64,000 nucleotides of DNA from assembly GCA_019117495.1 (NCBI GenBank), contig DWZP01000028.1:1-64000 (forward strand). Reading direction: 5' to 3'. This document shows, in pieces, positions 40,249 to 48,535 of this stretch. This DNA is from Fusicatenibacter_A intestinipullorum. Its GTDB lineage: Bacteria; Bacillota; Negativicutes; Acidaminococcales; Acidaminococcaceae. The notes beneath the pieces were generated by a model, which worked only from the letters and a program-made list of their open reading frames with translations, had not been told where the DNA came from and searched no databases. The first letter of the stretch is position 1. The number at the start of each line of letters is the position of its first letter. Both the position numbers and the translations under genes were made by a program.

Positions 40249-42873
40249 TTATTTAATCTGTCCTTCAATAACAGTCAGTGCGGTTTTCAGTGCTTCATCA
40301 AGTTTGGAAGCATCTTTGCCGCCGGCCTGCGCCATATCGGGGCGTCCGCCGCCGCCGCCGCCGCAAACCCTGGCAACTTCTTTAACAATCTGCCCGGCAT
40401 GGATGCCTTTGGCAACAGCGTCTTTGGTTGCCATGGCAAGAATGTTGATTTTGCCGCTGTCAATAACGTCAGCCAGCACTACAACGCCGCCTACTTTATC
40501 GCGCATCTGGTCGCCGAGGCTGCGCAGTGCTTCAACGTCACCGGCACTTACTTTCTGTACAAGTACGGGAACGCCTTTAATATCGCAAACGCTGGAGGCA
40601 GCATCGCTTACCTGCGCTTTGGCAATCTGGCCTTCCAGTTCGCTGATTTTCTGTTCCGCTGCTTTATAATCGGACTGCAATGCACAGATACGTGCACAAA
40701 GGTCATTGCTGCGGCATTTAAGGCCGGTTGCTGCGGTTTTAACCATGTCTTCCATCTCGCGTACATAGTTCAGCGCGCCGTGGCCGGTTACGGCTTCAAT
40801 ACGGCGTACGCCTGCGCCTGTGCTCGATTCGGACAGGATTTTAAACATGCCAATCTGCGCGGTGTTGCCAACATGCACGCCGCCGCAGAATTCCATGGAA
40901 AAGCCCGGTACGGTAACAACGCGTACAATGCTGCCGTATTTTTCGCCGAACAGTGCAACTGCACCGCGTTTTTTGGCTTCGTCAATCGGCAGTTCTTCAA
41001 TGGTTACATCTTTTGCTGCCAGAATCTGGTCGTTAACAATTTCTTCAACCCTGCGCAGTTCTTCTTCCGTTACGGGAGAGAAATGCGAGAAGTCAAAACG
41101 CAGACGGTCAGGGCCAACATAGCTGCCTGCCTGGTTTACATGGTCGCCCAAAACCTGTTTTAAAGCTGCATGCAGCAGGTGGGTTGCTGTGTGGTTGCGG
41201 GCAATATCGTTTTTGCGTCCGCGTTCAATTTCAAACTTAACTTCGTCGCCAACGGCAACGGTGCCTTCGGTTACGGTACCAATCATAATGGTTGCGCCGT
41301 CCGGCAGTTTTTTGGTAATTTCAACCTGCATTACGCCGGCAGGGGCAATAATGCGGCCGGTATCGCCAAGCTGTCCGCCGCCTTCAGCGTGGAATGCGGT
41401 AACATCGGTAATAACAGCGGCTTTTCTGCCGTCCTCCATGCTCTCAACCGGCTGTGCGTCATGAGCAGGATACATAGCAACAATTTTGCCGCCCTGTGCG
41501 CCTTCATCAACCTTTAAGGAAGCAAGGTCAATGCTGCGGGTGTTGTAAATTACCGGGCGTCCGGTTTTGTCGTCGCGAGCGTCGCGTGCCATTTTGCGCT
41601 GAACTTCCAAAGCCTCGTTAAAGGCTTTATCGTCCATCGTCATGCCTTCTTCTTCCAGAATTTCGGCAGTCAGTTCACGCGGGAAACCGAAAGTGTCGCT
41701 CAGGCGGAAAGCAGTTGCTCCGTCCAGCACGGTTTTGTTTTCTTTTTTGAGGTTTTCGATTTCGGTATATAAAAGGTCGCAGCCCTGACGCAGAGTGCGC
41801 AGGAAGCTGGTTTCTTCCATTTCGATAACTTTATGGATAAAGCTTGTTTTTTCAACAAGGTACGGATACGGTTCTTTAAACATATCAATAACAACATCAA
41901 CCGCACCGTTAAGGAACTTGTCTTCAATGCCGATTAAGCGCGCATGGCGTACGGCACGGCGCAGAACGCGGCGCAGTACATAGCCGCGGCCTTCGTTGGA
42001 AGGAAGCACGCCGTCGGCAATCATAAAGGTAATGCTGCGGACATGGTCGGCAATAACCTTTAAGGATACGTCGGTCTTTTTATCCTTGCCGTATTCTACG
42101 CCGGCAACTTTAGCGGCGTATTCAATAATCGGGAAGATAAGGTCGGTTTCAAAGTTGGAAGGCTTGCCCTGCAATACGGAAGCAAGACGTTCAAGGCCTG
42201 CGCCGGTATCAATGTTTTTATTGGCAAGCGGGGTGTAAGTGCCGTCTTCATGCTGGTCATACTGGGTAAATACCAGGTTCCAGATTTCAAGGAAACGGTC
42301 GCAGTCGCAGCCGGGTTTGCAGTCCGGCCTGCCGCAGCCGCGTTCTTCGCCCATATCAATGTGCAGCTCGCTGTCCGGTCCGCACGGGCCGCTGCCGGTT
42401 TCCCAGAAGTTTTCTTCAAGGCGTACAATGCGTTCATCAGGCACGCCTACAACATTGTGCCAGATTTCGTATGCTTCATCGTCAGTCGGATGGATGGTTA
42501 CCCACAGTTTATCGGCAGGCAGCTCCAGTTCTTTGGTTAAAAATTCCCAGCTCCAGGGAATGATTTCTTTTTTGAAATAATCGCCGAAGGAAAAATCGCC
42601 CAGCATTTCAAAATAGGTATGGTGGCGCGCAGTACGGCCTACGTTTTCAATATCGCCGGTGCGCACGCATTTCTGGCAGGTAGTGATACGCGGAGAAGGC
42701 GGTTTCATTTTACCGGTAAAAAACGGTTTAAAAGGCGCCATGCCCGCACCAATTAAAAGCAGAGTCGGGTCGTCCTGCGGAATGAGCGAAGCGCTCGGCA
42801 GCACGAGATGCCCTCTGTCTTCAAAAAACTTTAAAAATCTTTTACGGATTTCATTACCACTCATGTACTTCAT
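40249..42873 (-). CDS. alaS: Alanine--tRNA ligase
   Basis: AlaRS of 874 residues, full length. The class II aminoacylation core has TCQKCVRTGDIENVG and FEMLGDFSFGDYFKKE. The editing domain carries NHTATHLLHAALK and FCGGVHVGNT (zinc ligands His, His, Cys, His). The C-terminal oligomerisation and C-Ala part ends with the glycine-rich CGGGGGGRPDMAQAGG. It starts the alaS-ireB-ruvX-AsmA-like run. The leader is short, about 40 bases, so no T-box fits. Confidence 0.98.
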   Translation of the reverse strand: MKYMSGNEIRKRFLKFFEDRGHLVLPSASLIPQDDPTLLLIGAGMAPFKPFFTGKMKPPSPRITTCQKCVRTGDIENVGRTARHHTYFEMLGDFSFGDYFKKEIIPWSWEFLTKELELPADKLWVTIHPTDDEAYEIWHNVVGVPDERIVRLEENFWETGSGPCGPDSELHIDMGEERGCGRPDCKPGCDCDRFLEIWNLVFTQYDQHEDGTYTPLANKNIDTGAGLERLASVLQGKPSNFETDLIFPIIEYAAKVAGVEYGKDKKTDVSLKVIADHVRSITFMIADGVLPSNEGRGYVLRRVLRRAVRHARLIGIEDKFLNGAVDVVIDMFKEPYPYLVEKTSFIHKVIEMEETSFLRTLRQGCDLLYTEIENLKKENKTVLDGATAFRLSDTFGFPRELTAEILEEEGMTMDDKAFNEALEVQRKMARDARDDKTGRPVIYNTRSIDLASLKVDEGAQGGKIVAMYPAHDAQPVESMEDGRKAAVITDVTAFHAEGGGQLGDTGRIIAPAGVMQVEITKKLPDGATIMIGTVTEGTVAVGDEVKFEIERGRKNDIARNHTATHLLHAALKQVLGDHVNQAGSYVGPDRLRFDFSHFSPVTEEELRRVEEIVNDQILAAKDVTIEELPIDEAKKRGAVALFGEKYGSIVRVVTVPGFSMEFCGGVHVGNTAQIGMFKILSESSTGAGVRRIEAVTGHGALNYVREMEDMVKTAATGLKCRSNDLCARICALQSDYKAAEQKISELEGQIAKAQVSDAASSVCDIKGVPVLVQKVSAGDVEALRSLGDQMRDKVGGVVVLADVIDSGKINILAMATKDAVAKGIHAGQIVKEVARVCGGGGGGRPDMAQAGGKDASKLDEALKTALTVIEGQIK

Positions 42874-42917
42874 AATTCAAAAATCGCTCCTTTTAAATAG
42901 GTACAACGCATAAGAAA

Positions 42918-42946
42918 ATTATATAAAAATTAGCGTGCAAAGTCAA
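42918..42946 (-). promoter_or_regulatory. alaS promoter overlapping the rarA terminator
   Basis: Reverse strand: -35 TTGACT (42941-42946), 17-bp spacer, perfect -10 TATAAT (42918-42923). The -35 lies in the loop and the spacer in one arm of the hairpin that ends rarA. Confidence 0.8.
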
Positions 42947-42956
42947 CGCACGCTAA
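42925..42956 (-). terminator. Terminator after rarA
   Basis: The perfect 9-bp stem TTAGCGTGC/GCACGCTAA with a 9-base loop is followed by TTTTTATAT on the reverse strand. Its loop and distal arm double as alaS promoter elements. Confidence 0.8.
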
Positions 42957-42975
42957 AAGTATACAGGGTTATTAA

Positions 42976-44256
42976 TTAATTTTTCTGTTTGCCATGCAGC
43001 GCTTTTTCCGCGCCAATGTCCTTCGGAAAGTAATATTTGTGCCCGATAAGTTCATCAGGCATATACTGCTGCTGTACCCAGCCGCCGGGATAATCGTGCG
43101 GATATTTATAGCCCGTGCCGTGTCCCAGCGCACCTGCTCCGGGGTAATGCGCGTCGCGCAGATGTTTGGGCACCGTGCTCTGCACCGCACGCGCTTCTTC
43201 ACGCGCACTGAAAATTGCCGTGCAGCAGGCGTTGCTTTTTGGTGCATTTGCTATATAGCACACGGCCTGCGCCAACGGCAGCTGTGCTTCCGGCAGGCCT
43301 ATAAAATGGGCAGCCTGCGCCGCGGAATTAGCCACAACAAGCGCCATCGGGTCGGCATTGCCCACATCTTCTGCCGCGCAGATAACAATGCGCCGCGCTA
43401 TAAAACGCACGTCCTCGCCGCTTTCCAGCATCTCTGCCAGATAGTGCAGCGCCGCATCGGCATCACTGCCGCGCATGCTTTTTATAAACGCCGATACCGT
43501 ATCATAATGGCGGTCGCCTTTTTTATCGTAACGCTTAAAAGCGTCGCCCATTACGCTTTTAAGCACCGCACCGTCAATCGTTTTTACGCCGTCAGGCAGC
43601 ATAAATTCCGCCTGCTCCAACAGGTTCAGCGCCACGCGCGCGTCGCCACCGCAAAAATCAGCCAGTGCTTCCAGCGCCTCGTCCGTCATGGCAAGCCCCT
43701 GCCTGCCGTAGCCGTTTTCCTTATCCGTCAGCGCCTTTTGCAAAATCTTTTTAACGGCGTTTTTATCAAGCCGCTCCAAACGGATAATTTTCATCCGCGA
43801 CAAAAGCGGCGCATTTACTTCAAAAAACGGGTTTTCCGTGGTTGCGCCGATAAGAATAACCGTGCCGTTTTCCACATACGGCAAAAGCACATCCTGCTGA
43901 GCCTTGTTAAAGCGGTGTATTTCGTCGATAAAAACTATCGTGCGCCCCATGCCGCTGTACAAAGCGTCACGAGCTTCGCCAATAAGCTTGCGCAGCTCCG
44001 GCACGCCGCTCGATACTGCATTAAGCGCAACAAAACGGCTTTGCGTCATATTGGCAATAATATGTGCCAATGTAGTTTTGCCGGTTCCCGGCGGCCCGTA
44101 AAACAAAAGCGGCTGCAAAGCGTCGCGCTCAATCATCCGCCGCAGCGGGCTGCCCGGCCCAAGGGCTTTTTCCTGCCCGGCAAAATCGCTTAAACGCCGC
44201 GGGCGCATACGGTCTGCCAGCGGTTTGGTAATCGTTTGTGCAAATAAACTGTCCAT
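42976..44256 (-). CDS. rarA: Replication-associated recombination protein A (MgsA/RarA)
   Basis: The 426-residue AAA+ ATPase acts at stalled replication forks. PLADRMRPRRLSDFAGQEKA precedes the Walker A YGPPGTGKTTLAHIIA (about 53-68), Walker B IVFIDEIHRFNKAQQD, sensor 1 GATTENPFFEVN, and the C-terminal MgsA tetramer domain with LPEAQLPLAQAVCYIA and YKYPHDYPGGWV. It follows tcdA after 3 bases. Confidence 0.97.
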   Translation of the reverse strand: MDSLFAQTITKPLADRMRPRRLSDFAGQEKALGPGSPLRRMIERDALQPLLFYGPPGTGKTTLAHIIANMTQSRFVALNAVSSGVPELRKLIGEARDALYSGMGRTIVFIDEIHRFNKAQQDVLLPYVENGTVILIGATTENPFFEVNAPLLSRMKIIRLERLDKNAVKKILQKALTDKENGYGRQGLAMTDEALEALADFCGGDARVALNLLEQAEFMLPDGVKTIDGAVLKSVMGDAFKRYDKKGDRHYDTVSAFIKSMRGSDADAALHYLAEMLESGEDVRFIARRIVICAAEDVGNADPMALVVANSAAQAAHFIGLPEAQLPLAQAVCYIANAPKSNACCTAIFSAREEARAVQSTVPKHLRDAHYPGAGALGHGTGYKYPHDYPGGWVQQQYMPDELIGHKYYFPKDIGAEKALHGKQKN

Positions 44257-44259
44257 ATT

Positions 44260-44949
44260 TTAATCCTGCCCGGCAATTATTTTCTGTACAATATGCGCAG
44301 CCATCATCATACCGGCGCAGGCAGGCACAAACACCAGGCTGCCCGGCACGCTGCCTTCAATAAAGCGCTGCGGTTCTTCATGAGAATATACAACGGTAAT
44401 GCCTTCGGTAATACCGGCGTCGCGCAGTTTTTTGCGCATGCTGCGCGCCAGCGGGCACACGCTTGTTTTGCTGATATCCGCAATTTCCAGCATTTCAGGG
44501 TGCAGCTTGTTGCCCGTACCCATGGCAGATACCACAGGAACATTATGCCTGTAAGCCTCTATTAAAAGGTCTGCTTTCGATTCCGTACTGTCGATAGCGT
44601 CGGCAATAAAATCAAAACCGTCCACAAAAAGGTTTTCAAAATCACCAGGCCTGTAAAAATCTTTAATAACCCTTATGCGGCACAAGGGGTTAATATCGCG
44701 CAGGCGTGCTGCCATAACGTCGGCCTTAAACTTGCCGATAGTGCTTGTAAGCGCAGGCAGCTGGCGGTTAATGTTGCTTGCTTCAACGGTATCATTATCC
44801 ATAATTACAAAGCTGCCAACACCGGTGCGGCACAAAGCCTCCGCCACATAAGAACCAACGCCGCCAAGGCCTATAACGGCAACTCTGGCGGCATTTAATT
44901 TTTCAACGGCCTTGGGGCCGATAACCATTTCTACACGTGAAAGCTCCAT
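44260..44949 (-). CDS. tcdA: tRNA threonylcarbamoyladenosine dehydratase (E1-like ThiF family)
   Basis: TcdA cyclises t6A37 in tRNA to ct6A using ATP. The protein has about 229 residues. The nucleotide loop is VAVIGLGGVGSYVAEALCR (about 27-45), then MDNDTVEASNINRQL with the E1-type arginine and ADAIDSTESKADLL. The C-terminal part has SVPGSLVFVPACAGMMMA. The start is ATG 44949 after TTGGAGGA; upstream in-frame codons belong to the 6S RNA gene. mtaB, another enzyme acting on t6A37, is encoded 2 kb away. Confidence 0.95.
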   Translation of the reverse strand: MELSRVEMVIGPKAVEKLNAARVAVIGLGGVGSYVAEALCRTGVGSFVIMDNDTVEASNINRQLPALTSTIGKFKADVMAARLRDINPLCRIRVIKDFYRPGDFENLFVDGFDFIADAIDSTESKADLLIEAYRHNVPVVSAMGTGNKLHPEMLEIADISKTSVCPLARSMRKKLRDAGITEGITVVYSHEEPQRFIEGSVPGSLVFVPACAGMMMAAHIVQKIIAGQD

Positions 44950-44958
44950 GAGTCCTCC

Positions 44959-45152
44959 AAAAAAATTTCCCCGCAATGCCGTCCTGCCCAATGTTTTGAA
45001 CCTGCATGTGCAGGTGGGTGCCCTCCCGCCTACCGCAAAAGTCCCCTCGAGAGGGCTTGTTTTTAATAGGCGGAGCTCAAATTCCGGGCTCCCTAGGTAA
45101 GTGTGTTGGCTCAAAACTAAAAGGCAATGTAACGAACACCGCAGGGGAATTT
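44959..45152 (-). ncRNA. ssrS: 6S RNA
   Basis: A region of about 190 nt has the 6S layout on the reverse strand. The closing stem ATTCCCCTGCGGTG pairs with CATTGCGGGGAAAT. GTTCGTTA lies next to the 5' arm, GAGCCAACACACTTACC and GGGAGCCCGGAATTTGAG form one side of the central bubble, and GCGGTAGGCGGGAGGGC lies on the other. A T7 run follows the closing stem, so the stem also acts as terminator, directly before the tcdA ribosome site. 6S RNA binds the housekeeping RNA polymerase holoenzyme and imitates an open promoter. Ends are approximate. Confidence 0.88.
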
Positions 45153-45158
45153 GCTCCA

Positions 45159-45223
45159 TTTATAAGACCGGCTTCTGCCAATCTCTTTACATATACTATA
45201 ACAAAATTTGCCTTAAATCACAA
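45159..45223 (-). promoter_or_regulatory. Promoters of 6S RNA (distal strong, proximal weak)
   Basis: Distal: -35 TTGTGA (45218-45223), 17-bp spacer, extended -10 TGTTATAGT (core 45195-45200), start near 45188, giving a precursor about 36 bases longer. Proximal: -10 TATAAA (45159-45164) with a poor -35, whose start would coincide with the mature 5' end near 45152. Two-promoter control is known for 6S in other bacteria. Confidence 0.65.
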
Positions 45224-45242
45224 GTGGCAAATACCGTATTCA

Positions 45243-45281
45243 CAAAAAATAACAGAGCCTGCGTCTGCAAGCTCTGTTATT
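45243..45281 (-). terminator. Terminator after the YqeY gene
   Basis: The stem AATAACAGAGC/GCTCTGTTATT is followed by TTTTTTGTG on the reverse strand, 16 bases after the stop codon. Confidence 0.88.
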
Positions 45282-45297
45282 AAGCATTGGCTTATAC

Positions 45298-45741
45298 TTA
45301 CTGTAAAAGTTGTTTTACCATGGCATTAATGCGTTTGCCATCGGCACGGCCACCGGCTTTGGCAATAACCTTAGGCATTACCTTGCCCATGTCCTTCATG
45401 CTGGCTGCGCCTGTTTCGGCAATTACTTCCTTAACAAGGCTTTGCAGCTCGTCATCTTCCATTGCGGCCGGAAGATATTTTTGCAGCACTTCAATCTCAG
45501 CTTTGGCCTGGTCTATCAGATCGGTGCGTCCTGCTTTCTCAAACTCAGCAAGAGAATCCTGACGCATCTTAACTTCTTTCATCAAAACTGCAATTACTTC
45601 GTCTTCAGTAAGTTCTTTTTTGTCATTGATCTCGACATTTTTGATATTGGCACGCGCCATGCGGATGGTTTCCAGCGCCACTTTGTTGTGGGCTTTCATG
45701 GCCTGCTTCATATCTTCTGTCAGCTGATCTTTAATTGACAT
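45298..45741 (-). CDS. yqeY: GatB/YqeY domain-containing protein
   Basis: The protein of about 147 residues contains the YqeY helical domain: SIKDQLTEDMKQAMKAHNKV, LETIRMARANIKNVEI, and the C-terminal GMGKVMPKV-like DMGKVMPKVIAKAGGRADG. The domain resembles the tail of the GatB amidotransferase and may bind tRNA; the role as a free protein is not settled. I chose ATG 45741 with GGGGGCG about 9 bases upstream; a GTG two codons before is possible. It follows rpsU, as in other Firmicutes. Confidence 0.93.
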   Translation of the reverse strand: MSIKDQLTEDMKQAMKAHNKVALETIRMARANIKNVEINDKKELTEDEVIAVLMKEVKMRQDSLAEFEKAGRTDLIDQAKAEIEVLQKYLPAAMEDDELQSLVKEVIAETGAASMKDMGKVMPKVIAKAGGRADGKRINAMVKQLLQ

Positions 45742-45756
45742 CTGCACGCGCCCCCA

Positions 45757-45933
45757 TTATCTGGATTTACGTTTTCTTGCGGCTTCGGATTTCTTTTTGC
45801 GCTGAACGCTCGGTTTTTCATAGTGTTCGCGTTTTCTTACTTCAGAAAGGATGCCGGCTTTTTGGGTAGCTCTTTTGAATCTGCGCAGTGCGCTGTCAAG
45901 AGTTTCGTTTTTGCCAACTTTAATTTCTGCCAT
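45757..45933 (-). CDS. rpsU: 30S ribosomal protein S21
   Basis: S21 of 58 residues: MAEIKVGKNETLDSALRRFK, then KREHYEKPSVQRKKKSEAAR and a basic end. The start is ATG 45933 after GGAGGGAGGGAG; an in-frame codon 7 residues earlier lies before the ribosome site. It has its own strong promoter and a leader of about 80 bases holding a 10-bp hairpin. Confidence 0.96.
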   Translation of the reverse strand: MAEIKVGKNETLDSALRRFKRATQKAGILSEVRKREHYEKPSVQRKKKSEAARKRKSR

Positions 45934-45977
45934 CTGATCTCCCTCCCTCCACACACTTAGGGAAGTGTATATACAAT

Positions 45978-46010
45978 TTATATGCTTTGAGAATACTCCG
46001 AAGCATATAA
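45978..46010 (-). promoter_or_regulatory. Hairpin in the rpsU leader
   Basis: A perfect 10-bp inverted repeat TTATATGCTT/AAGCATATAA with a 13-base loop lies about 12 bases after the predicted transcription start. It lacks a T run, so it is not a normal terminator; a stability element or a protein-binding site is possible. Confidence 0.6.
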
Positions 46011-46022
46011 TCTCACCGTCTA

Positions 46023-46051
46023 ATTATACATTACTGTAAGGAGTTTGTCAA
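46023..46051 (-). promoter_or_regulatory. Promoter of rpsU
   Basis: Reverse strand: perfect -35 TTGACA (46046-46051), 17-bp spacer, perfect -10 TATAAT (46023-46028). The -35 box ends at the base next to the HIT gene stop codon. Confidence 0.88.
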
Positions 46052-46387
46052 TCAGCACGGAGGCCAGCCGAGCATTTTACCGCCCAAAAGATGGATATGC
46101 AGATGGTGCACGGTTTGTCCGCCTTCGTCGCCGGTGTTAACAACAATGCGGAAGCCTTTTTCGCTTACGCCGAGTTTTTCGCTGAGCATTTTTACTTTGC
46201 CCAGCATGTACTTAACAAGTTCCGGGTCTGCCGCAACAATGTTTTCCGTATGTTCCTTCGGAATCATCAGTACGTGTACGGGAGCAGCCGGTGCGGCGTC
46301 GCGGATAACAATCATTTTATCGTCTTCATATACTCTTTCGGCAGGAATCTCTCCGGAAATAATACGGCAGAATACGCAGTCGTTCAT
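46052..46387 (-). CDS. HIT family nucleotide hydrolase/transferase
   Basis: The 111-residue HINT-type protein has DCVFCRIISGEIPAERVYED, IPKEHTENI and the histidine triad HHLHIHLLGG near the end (about 95-104). HINT proteins hydrolyse adenosine phosphoramidates and similar nucleotides. The final GWPPC is typical. It follows mtaB after about 97 bases. Confidence 0.94.
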   Translation of the reverse strand: MNDCVFCRIISGEIPAERVYEDDKMIVIRDAAPAAPVHVLMIPKEHTENIVAADPELVKYMLGKVKMLSEKLGVSEKGFRIVVNTGDEGGQTVHHLHIHLLGGKMLGWPPC

Positions 46388-46484
46388 ATTTTTACCTCCT
46401 CGCTGTTTAAGGTTGTATTTAATTGGTAACTTATTATAAATTCGCCAAAGATAATAAAATTCCTTTTAAATTATGTTAAATTCT

Positions 46485-47798
46485 TCAGTCTTTTATAATT
46501 TCGCCAAGCAGTTTTTCGCCGTCAAAGGCCGTTATTTTTACAGGCAGTATTTCGCCGCCCAGATTACGGCCGCCGCTTTTTACAAAAACGCGCTGATAGT
46601 TGCCGGTTAAGCCTTCAAAATAATCTTCACCGGCAGGCTGCTCAAACAAAACTTCTGCTGTTTGCCCAACCATGGCCTGCAAAAAAGCTTTGTGCATGGT
46701 TTCGTCAATTTTGCCCAAAATATCGGCACGTTCTTTTTTAACGGCTTCCGTTACAGCGCCCGCAAATTTTTCGGCAGGCGTGCCTTTGCGCGCCGAAAAC
46801 GGAAAAATATGCATTTTGCTGAAGCCGCAGCTTTCGGCAAATTTGCAGGTTGTTTTAAAGTCCGCTTCCGTTTCACCGGGAAAACCTACAATAACATCCG
46901 TAGTTATGGCAATATCGGGCACCTTCGTTTTAATATCCGCCAGAAGCGTTTTAAACTTTGCCGTTGTGTACGGCCTGTGCATGGCCTGCAAGGTTTTATC
47001 GCAGCCCGATTGCAGCGGCAGGTGCAAGTGCCTGCAAAAACGTGCGTCTTCCTGCATCAGCGTTAAAAGGCGCGGCTCTACCTCCACAGATTCCAGCGAC
47101 CCGAGGCGCAGGCGCTGCACGCCCGGCACATCAAGAACTGTTTTAACTGCATCATACAAAGTAGGGCCGTCAGGGTTTTCCTTTCCATAACAGCCAAGGT
47201 GAATGCCGATAAGCACAATTTCCTTAAAACCGGCGCTTATAAGGCGCTGTGTTTCTGTACGGATGCTTTCAAGGCTGCGCGAACGCAGCGGACCGCGTGC
47301 ATACGGAATAATGCAGTAAGTGCAGAACTGGTTGCAGCCTTCCTGTATTTTTAAAAAGGCACGCGTTTTATCGGTTATATCGCCTGCTGCCATTTCTTCA
47401 AAAGCAGTGCTGGCAGTTAATTTATGCACGGCATCCAGCGTATCGGTCTGCCTGTGCGCAAGGCGTTCTTCCACCAGCTGCACAATCTGCGCGCGGTCCT
47501 GGTTGCCGATAATCATATCCACCCCGGCAATGGTCTTTACTTCTTCCGCCGCCGTCTGCGGATAGCAGCCCGTAACCACAATCAGCGCATTGGGGTTCTT
47601 GCGGATGGCGCGGTGAATGGTCTGGCGCGATTTGCGCTGCCCGGTATTGGTAACAACGCAGGTATTAATAATATATACATCAGCTTCGCCGTCGAAACTG
47701 ACAAGCTGATGCCCGCTGCGCAAAAACAGGTTTTCCATACTTGCCGTATCGGCCTGGTTAACCTTGCAGCCAAGCGTATAAAATGCAATTTTTGCCAT
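46485..47798 (-). CDS. mtaB: tRNA (t6A37-C2)-methylthiotransferase
   Basis: MtaB converts t6A37 to ms2t6A37. The 437-residue protein has an N-terminal MTTase domain (FYTLGCKVNQADTASMENL, INTCVVTNTGQRKSRQ, VVTGCYPQ, giving three cluster cysteines), a radical SAM site EGCNQFCTYCIIPYARG (about 154-170) and a C-terminal TRAM domain. The GCKVNQ motif favours MtaB over MiaB. It lies 2 bases after rsmE. Confidence 0.95.
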   Translation of the reverse strand: MAKIAFYTLGCKVNQADTASMENLFLRSGHQLVSFDGEADVYIINTCVVTNTGQRKSRQTIHRAIRKNPNALIVVTGCYPQTAAEEVKTIAGVDMIIGNQDRAQIVQLVEERLAHRQTDTLDAVHKLTASTAFEEMAAGDITDKTRAFLKIQEGCNQFCTYCIIPYARGPLRSRSLESIRTETQRLISAGFKEIVLIGIHLGCYGKENPDGPTLYDAVKTVLDVPGVQRLRLGSLESVEVEPRLLTLMQEDARFCRHLHLPLQSGCDKTLQAMHRPYTTAKFKTLLADIKTKVPDIAITTDVIVGFPGETEADFKTTCKFAESCGFSKMHIFPFSARKGTPAEKFAGAVTEAVKKERADILGKIDETMHKAFLQAMVGQTAEVLFEQPAGEDYFEGLTGNYQRVFVKSGGRNLGGEILPVKITAFDGEKLLGEIIKD

Positions 47799-47800
47799 TT

Positions 47801-48535
47801 TCAGCCTCCCAGTTCGTCAAATTCGTATAATACGGCACTTAAAGCGGTAAGCCCGGCCGTTTCGGCGCGCAAAATGCGCCTGCCCAGCGAAACAGGCACC
47901 GCGCCGCCGCTGCGTGCTTTATCAAGCTCGGCTTCGCTGATGCCGCCTTCCGGGCCAATTATAATTAATATGCTGTCTGTCTTTAAATTGCTTTGCAGCA
48001 CCTGTTTAAGGCCCTGCCTGTCCTCACATTCGTAAGCAATTATTTTAGTTGTGCAGTCACATTCAGCCATCAGTTTATCAATAGCTGCAACCTCCGCAAT
48101 TTGCGGAATAATATCGCGCTTGCTCTGCTTGGCCGCGCTTTCGGCAATTTTTTGCCAGCGCTGGCATTTTTTGGCAGCCTTCTCTCCGTCATAGCGCACA
48201 ACGGAATGTTCCATTGCCAAAGGCACAATACGGCTTACGCCGAGCTCCACCGCTTTTTGGATAATAAAATCCATCTTTTCGCCTTTTACAAGCCCCTGCG
48301 CCAGTGTAATCTTTACCGCAGGCTCATGGCTTTCGGCAATAACTTCAAGGCATTTTACAAGCGTCTGCCCGGGCGCGGTTTCAGTAATTTCTGCAAGGGC
48401 GGTTACGCCGTCGTCGCTCACAATCTGCACCTTTTCGCCCGGCTTCATTTTAAGCACGGTGTAAATATGGCGTGCGTCAATGCCGTCTATCATCATGTTT
48501 TCCGCATAAGGGCGCGGAACAAAAAATCTGTGCAT
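47801..48535 (-). CDS. rsmE: 16S rRNA (uracil1498-N3)-methyltransferase
   Basis: RsmE of 244 residues is a SPOUT methyltransferase. MHRFFVPRPY starts the PUA-like domain; KGEKMDFIIQKAVELGVSRI and IIGPEGGISEAELDKAR are the knot motifs, with LGRRILRAETAGLTALS at the end. It overlaps the prmA stop by one base (TAATG). Confidence 0.97.
   Translation of the reverse strand: MHRFFVPRPYAENMMIDGIDARHIYTVLKMKPGEKVQIVSDDGVTALAEITETAPGQTLVKCLEVIAESHEPAVKITLAQGLVKGEKMDFIIQKAVELGVSRIVPLAMEHSVVRYDGEKAAKKCQRWQKIAESAAKQSKRDIIPQIAEVAAIDKLMAECDCTTKIIAYECEDRQGLKQVLQSNLKTDSILIIIGPEGGISEAELDKARSGGAVPVSLGRRILRAETAGLTALSAVLYEFDELGG

Noticed and set aside
42874..42917. A T-box leader in front of alaS
   Set aside because: The leader is only about 40 bases and lacks a specifier loop and the T-box sequence.
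44950..45159. An N-terminal extension of TcdA
   Set aside because: The region is 6S RNA; GGAGGA before the ATG at 44949 marks the real start.
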